A stretch of DNA of 40,372 nt from Occallatibacter sp. (GTDB lineage Bacteria; Acidobacteriota; Terriglobia; Terriglobales; Acidobacteriaceae): assembly GCA_017883405.1 (NCBI GenBank), contig JADGNO010000099.1:1-40372 (forward strand), read 5' to 3'. Under the pieces are notes generated by a model. That model ran no database searches, had not been told where the DNA came from, and saw nothing but the letters and a program-made list of their open reading frames with translations. This document shows, piece after piece, positions 24,775 through 32,929 of this stretch. A program made the translations under genes and the position numbers. Position 1 is the stretch's first letter. Each line of letters starts with the position of its first letter.

Positions 24775-26202
24775 GTGACGACGAGCCTTTTTGATCTGTA
24801 CAAAATCGGCGTTGGCCCCTCAAGTTCGCACACCATGGGACCAATGCGAGCATCACGCAGCTTCGCTCGCGATTTGGTGTCGTGTGGATCTATTGGACGC
24901 GTTGCCCGCGTGCAGGTGGAGCTCTACGGATCGCTCGCGCTCACCGGCCTTGGCCACGCCACCGATCGCGCAGTTCTGCTGGGGCTGGCGGGGCACGAGC
25001 CCGCCACCATCGATCCGGCAGCAATTGAATCCACTGTGGGTCAGATTCGTTCGTCAAAACGGATCGCCTTCGAAGGCGCCCATTCAATCCCGTTCGACGA
25101 AGCTGCGGATTTGATCTTCCATCGCGACATCATGTTTCCGCCCGGCGCAAAAATGGAACATCCCAACGGAATGCGCTTCACAGCCTTCGACGCCTCAGGC
25201 AATAAAGTCGAACAGCGCACGTTCTTTTCAACCGGCGGCGGCTTCATCGCAGAAGACATTCCTGCGAATTCAACTCAGCGAATCGAGATAAACGAAGGCT
25301 CCGTGGAAGTCCCGTTTCGATTTCACAGTGCAGCCGAACTTCTTGCTACCGCCCAGGCCAACGAGCTCACCATCAGTCAGCTGATGCTTGAGAACGAATG
25401 CGCGCTCGCCAGGACCAGCACCGATCGCGCCCCGGTTGAAGTCGTTCGCGAAGGCATCGACCGAATCTGGCAAACCATGAAAGATTGCACCGCGCGGGGC
25501 ATCGCCGCACAAGGCATTCTGCCCGGCGGTTTGAACGTGCGACGGCGCGCGCATCAACTTGCCGCACGCCTCGAAGAACGGGAAGCGAGAGGTTTGCGCG
25601 GTGATGCGTTGGCGCCGCTGGACTGGGTCACCGTCTATGCGATGGCCGTGAATGAAGAGAACGCGGCGGGCGGCCGCGTGGTTACCGCACCTACCAACGG
25701 AGCAGCCGGCGTGGTGCCGGCGGTGGCGCATTATTATGAGCGATTTGTTTCTGAATCGGATCACGAAGGCATCGTCTGCTTCTTTCTTACATCGGCAGCC
25801 ATCGGCATTTTGTACAAGGAAAATGCATCGATCAGCGGTGCGGAGGTCGGCTGTCAGGGTGAAGTAGGAGTCGCATGCTCGATGGCTGCTGCAGGATTGA
25901 CCGCTGCACTTGGAGGCGATAACGAGCAGGTGGAACATGCAGCCGAAATCGCAATGGAGCATAACCTTGGCATGACTTGCGACCCCGTCGGAGGACTCGT
26001 TCAGATCCCCTGCATCGAGCGAAATGCGATGGGAGCGGCCAAGGCGGTGCAGGCTTCACGTATTGCTCTTCATGAGTCCGGGGAACATAAGGTTTCCCTC
26101 GATCAGGTCATTCGAACCATGTATCTGACAGGTCTCGATATGCAGTCGCGCTACAAGGAAACGAGCCTTGCAGGTCTTGCATTGAACCGCATTCAATGTT
26201 GA
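24775..26202 (+). CDS. sdaA: L-serine ammonia-lyase, single-chain iron-sulfur type
   Basis: Deaminates L-serine to pyruvate and ammonia in the cytoplasm, using a 4Fe-4S cluster in place of pyridoxal phosphate. It is 475 residues long with both domains in one chain: the beta-type domain (about 1-160, with [13 protein letters not shown], a signature of the family) and the catalytic alpha-type domain (about 190-475, with [13 protein letters not shown]). The cluster ligands are Cys360, Cys402 and Cys413, with the exact 41- and 10-residue spacings of the family; Cys368 is extra. The start is GTG, with a weak AGAGGA about 14 bases upstream. The gene follows the DinB-like gene closely. Confidence 0.96.
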   Translation: MTTSLFDLYKIGVGPSSSHTMGPMRASRSFARDLVSCGSIGRVARVQVELYGSLALTGLGHATDRAVLLGLAGHEPATIDPAAIESTVGQIRSSKRIAFEGAHSIPFDEAADLIFHRDIMFPPGAKMEHPNGMRFTAFDASGNKVEQRTFFSTGGGFIAEDIPANSTQRIEINEGSVEVPFRFHSAAELLATAQANELTISQLMLENECALARTSTDRAPVEVVREGIDRIWQTMKDCTARGIAAQGILPGGLNVRRRAHQLAARLEEREARGLRGDALAPLDWVTVYAMAVNEENAAGGRVVTAPTNGAAGVVPAVAHYYERFVSESDHEGIVCFFLTSAAIGILYKENASISGAEVGCQGEVGVACSMAAAGLTAALGGDNEQVEHAAEIAMEHNLGMTCDPVGGLVQIPCIERNAMGAAKAVQASRIALHESGEHKVSLDQVIRTMYLTGLDMQSRYKETSLAGLALNRIQC

Positions 26203-26405
26203 TGAGTGATGCTGAAAGCCGCATGAACAAAGGCGATGAAGCATATCGACAATTTGCGCGTGCATCGGATCGCGAAATGAATTTTCATTTGAGGGTTGTT
26301 GCGCAAGATGCGATTCGGTGTCCGCAATCATCAAAGTTGCTCATCGGTCCGCGGCGAGCCCCGAAAAATTGTTGACGATTTTTCCACCTTCAAGTCGTTT
26401 TTCTC

Positions 26406-26434
26406 TTGACATCGTTGCGGCACAATTCTATACA
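26406..26434 (+). promoter_or_regulatory. Near-consensus sigma-70 promoter of the Lys/Ala peptide gene
   Basis: TTGACA (26406-26411), a 17-base spacer and TATACA (26429-26434). The -35 box is perfect and the spacing optimal, so strong constitutive transcription is expected, starting near 26441. Confidence 0.85.
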
Positions 26435-26442
26435 TTCTTCAA

Positions 26443-26462
26443 CTGCAATATACGTATTGCAG
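26443..26462 (+). promoter_or_regulatory. 5'-terminal hairpin of the peptide mRNA
   Basis: CTGCAATA and TATTGCAG form a perfect eight-base stem around a TACG loop (UACG in RNA, of the stable UNCG class). It lies within a few bases of the expected transcription start. It could protect the 5' end from RNase attack or act as an operator palindrome. Confidence 0.6.
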
Positions 26463-26499
26463 AAATCGATGCAACCCATCGAAAAGGGAGAATAGGCAA

Positions 26500-26583
26500 A
26501 TGGCAACCAAGAAAGCAGCCAAGAAGGCACCTGCAAAGAAGGCCGCGAAGAAAGCCGTAAAGAAGGCCGCGAAGAAGAAGTAG
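26500..26583 (+). CDS. 27-residue Lys/Ala-rich histone-H1-tail-like peptide
   Basis: A tiny protein beginning MATKKAAKKAPAKK and continuing with AAKKAVKKAAKKK-type repeats to a TAG stop. It has 14 Lys and 9 Ala in 27 residues and no acidic residue. AAAAGGGAG sits about nine bases before the ATG. It has its own consensus promoter, 5' hairpin and a 17-base-pair terminator, so this is a dedicated transcription unit and not chance coding. The composition matches the C-terminal tails of histone H1 and the KAAKKA repeats of bacterial nucleoid proteins, here without any folded domain. It probably binds DNA or RNA non-specifically, or ribosomes; this is inference. The gene lies between sdaA and rsmE and reads on the same strand as both. 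Confidence 0.8.
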   Translation: MATKKAAKKAPAKKAAKKAVKKAAKKK

Positions 26584-26604
26584 TTCTACTCCAACACAAA
26601 AGGC

Positions 26605-26646
26605 AACACTGAGGGGAGCGCTTAAGGCGCTCCCCTCAGTGTTTGT
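26605..26646 (+). terminator. Strong hairpin terminator of the peptide gene
   Basis: A 17-base-pair perfect stem (left arm 26605-26621 beginning AACACTGAGGGG, right arm 26627-26643) with a five-base TTAAG loop. The T tail is short (TTTGTG). It starts 22 bases after the peptide stop. Confidence 0.85.
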
Positions 26647-26693
26647 GCTGAAGGATTAGACTTGATGCCAGAGATACAGGAAAGACGAACAAG

Positions 26694-27425
26694 ATGACAC
26701 GACGTCGCTGGATTGCCGAGCAATGGGATGAAGCCACAGCATCCATCACCGGTGCGCAGGCTGAGCACCTGGCGCGCGTGCTTCGCGCACAGCCCGGCAT
26801 GGAAGCCGATGTCGTCGCCGGCGGTCACGTCTTTCATGCGGAAGTGGCGGCAGTCTCACCCAACGAAGTTCGCTTCAACCTGGTTACCGAAGTGCAAGCC
26901 GACCCTGCGCTGCCTGTCACGCTGGTATTGGCGGTGTACAAGTTTGATCGCATGGAGTGGGCCATTGAGAAGGCAACCGAACTCGGCGTCGCGGCCGTTG
27001 CCCCAGTGATTGCACAGCGGACTGAGAAGCACCTGGCCCAGTCCGCGGAGAAGCGTGCCGAACGCTGGCGCCGCATCGCGCATGAGGCCGCTCAGCAATC
27101 GCGCCGCTCCGATGTTCCGCTCATTCACCAGCCCACGTCACTGGCGGCGTATGTAAAGGCAGCGTCGAATGCAACGCGCATCGTTCTGGCCGAGCAGGAG
27201 CGCACTACCACGCTGCGCCGGCTTGTCGATGATGCAGTGCAGTCAGCCGGAGATGATATGCCGGTGCTGGAGATTGCCATCGGCCCAGAAGGCGGATGGG
27301 CACCCGCGGAGGAAGCGCTGTTCGATGCCAACGCGTGGAAAGCCGCAACGCTTGGGCCCCGCATTCTGCGCGCAGAGACAGCCGCGATTGCCGCGTTGTC
27401 GGTAGTGGCTTCAGGCTTGGAGTAA
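26694..27425 (+). CDS. rsmE: 16S rRNA (uracil-1498-N3)-methyltransferase RsmE
   Basis: Methylates N3 of U1498 in 16S rRNA with SAM during 30S maturation. It is 243 residues, normal length. The N-terminal PUA-like RNA-binding domain (about 1-70, with HLARVLRAQPGMEADVV) is followed by the SPOUT trefoil-knot domain: YKFDRMEWAIEKATELGV, RTEKHLAQSAEKRAERWRRI and AAQQSRRSDVP, then the SAM-binding knot IGPEGGWAPAEE and LGPRILRAETAAIAALSV. AGGAAAG lies upstream of the ATG. It is separated from the peptide gene by a terminator and converges on the glycerol facilitator. Confidence 0.96.
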   Translation: MTRRRWIAEQWDEATASITGAQAEHLARVLRAQPGMEADVVAGGHVFHAEVAAVSPNEVRFNLVTEVQADPALPVTLVLAVYKFDRMEWAIEKATELGVAAVAPVIAQRTEKHLAQSAEKRAERWRRIAHEAAQQSRRSDVPLIHQPTSLAAYVKAASNATRIVLAEQERTTTLRRLVDDAVQSAGDDMPVLEIAIGPEGGWAPAEEALFDANAWKAATLGPRILRAETAAIAALSVVASGLE

Positions 27426-27464
27426 AACTTGGCTTAGTGCCAGGTGCTCTCCGACGACGAGTGG

Positions 27465-27571
27465 GTGCCCCATCCTTGCGCAGTTCCATCGTGCGAGGGT
27501 GGGATAGCACAGACCTCAACGCCGCACGAAGTAGCCCATCTTTCCCTCGCAATTGACGAGTGGATCAGCAC
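27465..27571. repeat. Two related copies of a palindromic intergenic repeat
   Basis: Copy 1 (27465-27510) runs from GTGCCCCATC to GTGGGATAGCAC. It contains a 13-base-pair hairpin (27469-27481 with 27491-27503, some G-U pairs, nine-base loop). Copy 2 (27531-27571) starts GTAGCCCATC and ends GTGGATCAGCAC; it is degenerate, and its hairpin has decayed. They fill the gap between the convergent rsmE and aquaglyceroporin genes, and copy 1 may serve as a terminator. I recall similar sequences in acidobacterial genomes but cannot verify this. Confidence 0.6.
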
Positions 27572-27576
27572 AAACT

Positions 27577-28305
27577 TCACAGCCGTGCGAAGTGCAGCAG
27601 CACCCCAGCAAGCGCGCCGCCGGTAAGATCGCCGACGATAGGAATCCATGCATAGCTCCAGTTCGATCCGCCCTTGCCGGGAATCGGCAGCAGCGCATGG
27701 ACGAGCCGCGGCCCAAAATCGCGAGCGGGATTAATCGCATAACCCGTGGTGCCGCCGAGCGAGAGACCGATGCCCCACACCAGGCTGGCAACAAGCCATT
27801 GACCAAGCCCCGGCGCAGGTCCCGTTGCGGAAACTCCATGAGAGAAAATTGCACCTGCGATCAAGACCAGCATGCCGGTCCCAAGCGCCTCACTAAAAAG
27901 ATTTGCAAGCGGATTGCGAACTGCACCATTGGTACAGAAGATGCCCAGCTTGGCGGCAGGATCGGGTGTGAGTGCCCAGTGCGGGCCAAAGTGAAGAAAC
28001 GCGAGCGTGGCTCCGCACATAGCGCCCAGCAACTGTGCCGACCAGTAAACAGGAATCAGTGAGTAATCGCCGCTGATGATGGCGCTGGCCAGCGAAATGG
28101 CGGGATTAAGATGCGCGCCGGGGCTGCCAAAGGCCTGCGCAACCAACACACCGCAAAGCACTCCGAGTGCCCAGCCGGTGGTCACCACCATCCATCCCGC
28201 GTCGGCCGCATAGCTTTTGCGGAGCGTGACGTTGGCGCATACGCCGTTTCCAAACAGCAGCAACACAGCAGTGCCCATAAACTCGCCAAGCCAGAGAGAG
28301 TGCAT
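27577..28305 (-). CDS. glpF: Aquaglyceroporin (glycerol facilitator, MIP family)
   Basis: A 242-residue inner-membrane channel for glycerol or other small neutral solutes. Six membrane spans and two half-helices are visible. The two NPA motifs are HLNPAIS (67-69) and INPARDFGPRL (192-194). Asp196 after the second NPA and the long loop between the fifth and sixth spans (GGSNWSYAWIPIVGDLTGG) mark the glyceroporin branch and not strict water channels. No glpK or glpD lies nearby, so the physiological solute is uncertain. The ATG at 28305 has GAAGGCGA upstream. Confidence 0.92.
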   Translation of the reverse strand: MHSLWLGEFMGTAVLLLFGNGVCANVTLRKSYAADAGWMVVTTGWALGVLCGVLVAQAFGSPGAHLNPAISLASAIISGDYSLIPVYWSAQLLGAMCGATLAFLHFGPHWALTPDPAAKLGIFCTNGAVRNPLANLFSEALGTGMLVLIAGAIFSHGVSATGPAPGLGQWLVASLVWGIGLSLGGTTGYAINPARDFGPRLVHALLPIPGKGGSNWSYAWIPIVGDLTGGALAGVLLHFARL

Positions 28306-28428
28306 TCATTCGCCTTCGTCAGGGGACCGGCAAGCGCCGCAGCGCACGTCAAGGCCCCGGATGTGATTTGAGGGACCAGAGCATTGTCACCCGCCGAGCC
28401 CGTCTCAGCCAAGCGCATTCGCGCGCTA

Positions 28429-29499
28429 TTATTTCGCCGATGACGGTGCTGCTGCGGGTACAGTGCCTTCGTATTGCTCCCAGTGGGTCACGAGTTCATT
28501 CACCACTGCGTGGCCTACGCGGTACGCCGCCTCAAGCGATGGCAGATAGGCTGCATAGGCACCGATGCGCTGGCGGGCAAGGCTTTGCGCGGCAGTAAGG
28601 TCGCGTGGCTGGCGATCGAAATTACTCACCGTGCGCAGCACCATCACTCGATTGATATCAACACGACTCGCATTTGCCAGGAATTCGAGCGACTGCAGCG
28701 TTCCGGTATCTTCCATCGCCGTGGTTGCAAATTCGCCCTTGCCCTCAGAGAAGTAGCGCATCCATTCGCTCGCCCACGCGTCCAGCAGTTTGCCGTGCCA
28801 GTAGGTCGACGAGGACACTTCATCGCCAATAAGTACAAACGGCGGCCTCTGCGAAGCAGCGCCGTCAAAGCCCGCGCGAATCTGCTTCAGCTTGTCGGAG
28901 TCGTCCAGCCTGGTGTCGCGCGAGACATTGAAAGCCCACTGCACAAGGCCTTGGTTAAGCTTGTAAATCTGGCCCGGCCTCGCCTCCACCGGTTTCTCAA
29001 ACGGCGTCGCCTTGCCAAGCGGCAAGTAGCCAGTGGTCCAGTCCTTCGGAATTTCGCGCGGATCGATCTCGTACGCGAGGTCGGCGTCCAGCACCCAGCG
29101 TGCCCACGCGGCCGATCCAAGTGACACGCGATCAGGGCAGCCGCCTGCGATGCCCGCAACCAGCCAATAAGCATGGCTGAAGTCAAAGCGCGGATCGAGT
29201 CCCAAAGCCATCACCGTAGACGCAGCATGAGCGGTGCCGGGCCCCGTAACAATGGCCAGCTCGCCGTCGCCGTTCATGCGCGCGGCATGGTAACCGGCAG
29301 GCAGGGGATAAACGCGGTCGAGATGATCGCGCTCCACCCAGTACTGGTATTCGCCGGGCGTGTCGCCGGTGTCCTCGCCTTGCTCGAACATGGCGAGCAC
29401 AACCACTTTCACGGGTATCGGGTGAGTCTGCGCCCGCAGGCTCACGGCGCAAACTGTTAAAAACAACAGGGAAGAAAAGACCTTCATTCGCGTCATCAT
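28429..29499 (-). CDS. Purine nucleoside permease (NUP)-family secreted protein
   Basis: A 356-residue exported protein of the NUP family. The family is named after a Candida nucleoside permease, but the sequence has a nucleoside-phosphorylase-like fold and no membrane spans besides the signal peptide, so a periplasmic nucleoside-binding or cleaving role is more likely. The signal peptide is MKVFSSLLFLTVCAVSLRAQ when counted from Met5. Family motifs include MFEQGEDTGDTPGEYQYW, IVTGPGTAHAASTVMALG, WLVAGIAGGCPDRVSLGSAA and TTAMEDTGTLQSL. No ribosome site clearly separates Met1, Met2 and Met5 as starts. It is flanked by unrelated genes and likely transcribed alone or with the upstream ICMT-like gene. 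Confidence 0.85.
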   Translation of the reverse strand: MMTRMKVFSSLLFLTVCAVSLRAQTHPIPVKVVVLAMFEQGEDTGDTPGEYQYWVERDHLDRVYPLPAGYHAARMNGDGELAIVTGPGTAHAASTVMALGLDPRFDFSHAYWLVAGIAGGCPDRVSLGSAAWARWVLDADLAYEIDPREIPKDWTTGYLPLGKATPFEKPVEARPGQIYKLNQGLVQWAFNVSRDTRLDDSDKLKQIRAGFDGAASQRPPFVLIGDEVSSSTYWHGKLLDAWASEWMRYFSEGKGEFATTAMEDTGTLQSLEFLANASRVDINRVMVLRTVSNFDRQPRDLTAAQSLARQRIGAYAAYLPSLEAAYRVGHAVVNELVTHWEQYEGTVPAAAPSSAK

Positions 29500-29565
29500 T
29501 GATTGCGATGTTACGGGAAAGCTGTCCGCAAGGAAACAGCTATCAATCCAACAATTCCCACCGGA

Positions 29566-30009
29566 TCAGAACCAGGTCTGCCGCTTGTATGCCAGATACT
29601 CATCGCCGAACTTATCCATAAGCACCGCTTGTTCCTTGCGGCTGCGGTACACCTGCAAGGGAACCAGCGCCACCAGAACAAGCAGCAACAATGGCTTCCC
29701 CGTCCAGATAATCAGGCCGAAAATTACCAACGATGAAAACACGTAAACAGGATTGCGGATGCGGGAGTAAATGCCCGACGTGACCAAAATGCTCGCCTTC
29801 GCGCTCACGCTGAAAGCTCGGCCCAACTCGATCCGCGAAACGATCAACAGCACAAATGCCGGTAGCGCAATTGCAATTCCTGCAATCCGCCACGGCGTCC
29901 AGGGAAGACTGGCTGCATGCGTCGCGAAAACAACCAGCCCCACGAAGATGATGCCGAGAGAAATGACATTTGCCTTCAAGGGGGCTACCTTTCCGTTGAG
30001 CTGGGGCAC
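29566..30009 (-). CDS. Isoprenylcysteine methyltransferase-like membrane protein
   Basis: A membrane methyltransferase of the ICMT/PEMT superfamily, about 147 residues from the GTG at 30009. Four membrane spans are visible, followed by the conserved SAM-site region: GIYSRIRNPVYVFSSL, then YRSRKEQAVLMDKFGDEYLAYKRQT. The RNPxY and E(x)nFGxxYxxY motifs are those of the family. The substrate in bacteria is usually unknown and may be a lipid or thiol. The start is uncertain: the open frame extends to 30123, overlapping the divergent asparaginase promoter, and a TTG at 29979 with AAAGGTAG upstream is also plausible. Confidence 0.78.
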   Translation of the reverse strand: MPQLNGKVAPLKANVISLGIIFVGLVVFATHAASLPWTPWRIAGIAIALPAFVLLIVSRIELGRAFSVSAKASILVTSGIYSRIRNPVYVFSSLVIFGLIIWTGKPLLLLVLVALVPLQVYRSRKEQAVLMDKFGDEYLAYKRQTWF

Positions 30010-30104
30010 GCTCCGACCTGCAGAGAAGTTATAGCATGGTAAAGTCAACCGCGCGATCAAACTCAGACACGCGCATAATACTGAACCTCGCCGGAGGTCC
30101 TGCG

Positions 30105-31172
30105 ATGAACCGCATTGGCGCAATGGCCATTGGAGGACTCATGATTGCCGCAGCCACTAGAGCGCAACAACCCGTAGCCCATCGCTGGGCGATTGTGCTC
30201 CACGGCGGCGCAGGCGTCATTGAGCGTGCCACCATGAGTGCGGAGGGCGAAAAGGCCTATCGCGCATCGATGGCCAAGGCGACCGAGGCCGGCGCGCAGG
30301 TGCTCGACAAAGGCGGCTCGTCGCTGGATGCAGTCGAAGCGGCGATCCGGACTCTCGAAGACGATCCGCTCTTCAACGCCGGCCGCGGCGCCGATTTCGC
30401 AGCCGATGGAAGAAACGAGCTCGACGCGGCCATCATGGACGGCTCCAGCATGAAAGCAGGAGCGGTGGGCGATGTAACGCGCACGCGGCATCCCATCTCG
30501 CTGGCGCGCGCCGTCATGGAGAAATCGCCGCACGTATTTCTCGTCGGCCAGGGCGCCGACGAGTTCTCAGCCTATGCGGGGCTCGAACAGGTGGACCCAA
30601 GCTACTTCTTTACCGAGCGCCGCTGGCAGGCGCTCATCAAGGAATTAAAAAAGGAAGGCATGCCGCTTCCGCTTCGACCTGCTGGCGCGCCACCGCCGCC
30701 GCCCACGTCACAGATCGAACCCGTGCAGATTGAACCTGCAGACGCGCACAAGTACGGGACCGTCGGCGTGGTCGCACTCGACCGCGCAGGCAACCTCGCC
30801 GCCGGTACCTCTACTGGAGGCACCAATGCCAAGCGCTGGGGCCGCGTAGGCGACTCGCCGATCATCGGCGCCGGCACCTATGCCTCAAATCAATCCTGCG
30901 CGGTGTCGGCCACCGGAACCGGCGAGTACTTCATCCGCCTGACCGTTGCGAGAACCGTCTGCGCGCTCGTCGAATACAAAGGCATGAAGCTGCAGGAAGC
31001 CGCCGACCAGATCATCCACAAAGAACTTACCGGCATGCACGGCGATGGCGGCGTCATTGCCATTGCTCCCAATGGCGAAATGGCCTGGAGCTTCAACACG
31101 CCCGGCATGTATCGCGCCCGGCAGGCTGAAGGCGGCAAGGTTGAAATCGGCATCTACAACGACGAGCCATAG
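30105..31172 (+). CDS. Exported isoaspartyl peptidase/L-asparaginase (Ntn hydrolase)
   Basis: A 355-residue threonine hydrolase of the plant-type asparaginase family. It removes isoaspartyl residues from peptides and may hydrolyse asparagine. I start it at 30105, since GGAGG is eight bases upstream and the product then has a signal peptide (about 1-20), which points to the periplasm. The proenzyme is cleaved before the nucleophile Thr219 in HKYGTVGVVALD, giving alpha and beta subunits. Other signatures are VLHGGAGV, FNAGRGADF, GTSTGGTNAKRWGRVGDSPIIGAG (in two parts) and MHGDGG. A Pro-rich linker (GAPPPPPTSQ) just before the cleavage site is unusually long. It diverges from the ICMT-like gene and converges on the GNAT gene, 17 bases away. 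Confidence 0.92.
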   Translation: MNRIGAMAIGGLMIAAATRAQQPVAHRWAIVLHGGAGVIERATMSAEGEKAYRASMAKATEAGAQVLDKGGSSLDAVEAAIRTLEDDPLFNAGRGADFAADGRNELDAAIMDGSSMKAGAVGDVTRTRHPISLARAVMEKSPHVFLVGQGADEFSAYAGLEQVDPSYFFTERRWQALIKELKKEGMPLPLRPAGAPPPPPTSQIEPVQIEPADAHKYGTVGVVALDRAGNLAAGTSTGGTNAKRWGRVGDSPIIGAGTYASNQSCAVSATGTGEYFIRLTVARTVCALVEYKGMKLQEAADQIIHKELTGMHGDGGVIAIAPNGEMAWSFNTPGMYRARQAEGGKVEIGIYNDEP

Positions 31173-31189
31173 GCGTCCTTCCTATCGTA

Positions 31190-31999
31190 CTAACTCGTCA
31201 TCAGCTGCCATTTGGTGCGCGTGTAAGCAATGCTGAAGCCGGCGCGCTCGGCGTTGCGCTGCGAATCGCTCCCCGGCATAGCAGCCATCATCGCCAGATC
31301 GCATTCATGTGCAAATGCATAGCGCATTCGCTCGCGCAGCAGGGCAGACTGAAGGCCGCGCCGGCGCAGTTCGGGAACGGTAGCCGATCCGCCGAACAGT
31401 GCGACGCCCTCGTGCAGGCATAGGGCGCCGGCAGCGCCGGGCACCCCATCCAGTTCGGCAAGAAAGCAAATCGTGTGTTTGCGCGCTGTGTACATTTCGG
31501 CCAGCTCCGCTAGAAATCCTGCGAACTCCGGATGATTGTGTATCCAGCCCCGTGTGCTGATGTCGCTCCAGAGATTCGCTTCTCCGGGACCTGCAACGCG
31601 AACCGTGACGTTGCCCGCGTCCGCCGATGGTGGTTCAGTTACCGTCTGATACACCACGTTGCTTAGCTCCACCGGCCGATAGCCGCGCGTGCAAAGCAGT
31701 GCGTATGCCTCAGCGCCGGCAAAGGGGCTCACTTCGTGGAATACGGGAGCGCCATGATCACGGAAGAAGGCCTCAATCTCGTCCAGCGTCGCAGTACTGA
31801 GCTCTTCAAAGATGCCCAGTCCGAAGGTCTGTGTAGTGGGAGAATCCACGCCGTCGAACACTGCAAAGGCTCCGCCGCACCGTATCCACTCGGCGCCGCA
31901 TTCGGGGCGCAGGCTTCGGCGCGCTTCGGCATGCTGCGTACACCCAAAACCTTCGGCACGTTCAAGGCGTCTTGAAGTTGCAATGTCAGAGAAGAGCAT
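31190..31999 (-). CDS. GNAT-family N-acetyltransferase
   Basis: A 269-residue acetyl-CoA-dependent acetyltransferase. The C-terminal GNAT core (about 130-269) has the coenzyme A loop in GGSATVPELRRRGLQSALL and the closing strand NAERAGFSIAYTRTKW. The N-terminal half (about 1-125: GGAFAVFDGVDSPTTQTFGL, FHEVSPFAGAEA) looks like a second, degenerate GNAT repeat, as in tandem-GNAT proteins. The substrate is not inferable. The assigned ATG at 31999 has no strong ribosome site. Confidence 0.82.
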   Translation of the reverse strand: MLFSDIATSRRLERAEGFGCTQHAEARRSLRPECGAEWIRCGGAFAVFDGVDSPTTQTFGLGIFEELSTATLDEIEAFFRDHGAPVFHEVSPFAGAEAYALLCTRGYRPVELSNVVYQTVTEPPSADAGNVTVRVAGPGEANLWSDISTRGWIHNHPEFAGFLAELAEMYTARKHTICFLAELDGVPGAAGALCLHEGVALFGGSATVPELRRRGLQSALLRERMRYAFAHECDLAMMAAMPGSDSQRNAERAGFSIAYTRTKWQLMTS

Positions 32000-32035
32000 G
32001 GAGTCTAGTGTAGGACGGGGGGCCGCTGCTAAGGC

Positions 32036-32068
32036 AAACGAAAATGCGCGCCCTCTAAGGGGCGCGCA
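32036..32068 (-). terminator. Intrinsic terminator of the rubrerythrin gene
   Basis: On the minus strand TGCGCGCCC pairs with GGGCGCGCA around a six-base loop and is followed by TTTTCGTTT. It begins 33 bases after the rubrerythrin stop. Confidence 0.85.
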
Positions 32069-32101
32069 AATACAGCATCCAAAGGCACCAATTGAAAGCA
32101 G

Positions 32102-32680
32102 CTAGCGAACTATTTCAAAGCGGTCCCAAGGATAATTGCACACCGGGCAGCGCTCATGCTCTTCTTCGTTCTCTGACGTGTAACCGCACACCGGGCAAAC
32201 ATAGAATTCACGAGTCGCACTGATCCACGAGTTCATTTTGCCGCCCTCGAGCAGAGCAACCGCTTCGCCGTAGAGGCGTGCGTGCGTCTTCTCCGCCTCC
32301 ATTGCGCCAGTGAAGGTACGGACGGCGGCCTTGCTATCGCGTACTATGGCCTCGGCCAGAAACGCCGGGTACATGACGTCGATTTCGTATTGCTCGCCAT
32401 TGAGGGCGGTCTTCAAATTTTCCAGCGTCGACTTTACTTCGACTAAATGAATTTCGCACTTGGCCTCACCGCCGAGTTGCTTGATAACGCGGGCGTGATT
32501 TGCCGCGTGAATCTCTTCAGCACGTCCCGCCGCGCGGAACAGGCTGGCAGCGCCATGCAATCCATCGACGTCAGCCTTCTTCGCAAACTGCATGTACTTG
32601 GCATGGGCGTTCGATTCGCCTTCAAAGGCAGCCAGCAGATTCCTGATCGTAATTTCATCTTCCGCAGCAACGGATGGCAT
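32102..32680 (-). CDS. Rubrerythrin-family diiron protein
   Basis: A 192-residue cytoplasmic peroxide-scavenging protein. The ferritin-like four-helix domain (about 10-145) carries diiron ligands in FEGESNAHAKYMQFA, AAGRAEEIHAANH, FLAEAIVRD and AMEAEKTHARLY. The C-terminal rubredoxin-like domain has two CPVC knuckles (YVCPVCGYTSENEEEHERCP, then CPVCNYPWDRFEIV) that bind one iron. The start at 32680 has GGGGGAAG upstream and matches the usual N-terminus. Rubrerythrins reduce hydrogen peroxide with rubredoxin or NADH-linked electrons, suggesting adaptation to low oxygen. It is transcribed alone and divergently from trpB. Confidence 0.93.
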   Translation of the reverse strand: MPSVAAEDEITIRNLLAAFEGESNAHAKYMQFAKKADVDGLHGAASLFRAAGRAEEIHAANHARVIKQLGGEAKCEIHLVEVKSTLENLKTALNGEQYEIDVMYPAFLAEAIVRDSKAAVRTFTGAMEAEKTHARLYGEAVALLEGGKMNSWISATREFYVCPVCGYTSENEEEHERCPVCNYPWDRFEIVR

Positions 32681-32846
32681 AGTCTTCCCCCTGAACATCG
32701 AAGCACAAGCCTATGAGCAACCGCCCCCCACCGCTGTGATGACGGCTACAGCTATGCAATTCAAGCAAATCAGCCCTGTGCCCAATCCAATTCATGGTCC
32801 TTTCGTGAAATGTGTGGGATAGCAAGCCCCTAACCGAGCCACAACA

Positions 32847-32873
32847 GAGCTGAAGGCTGAGAGCTGAAAGCTC
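32847..32873. repeat. Degenerate heptamer tandem repeat (RAGCYGA type)
   Basis: Consecutive units GAGCTGA, AGGCTGA and GAGCTGA, then a partial AAGCT. GAGCTGAARGCT occurs twice with a 14-base period. It lies in the divergent rubrerythrin-trpB gap. Related units occur at 34358, 38399 and 39941. Confidence 0.7.
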
Positions 32874-32929
32874 GCCCCGTATCGGGCCTCACAATCCACC
32901 CACAATTCACCGCTGGTAGAATGTTCCGC

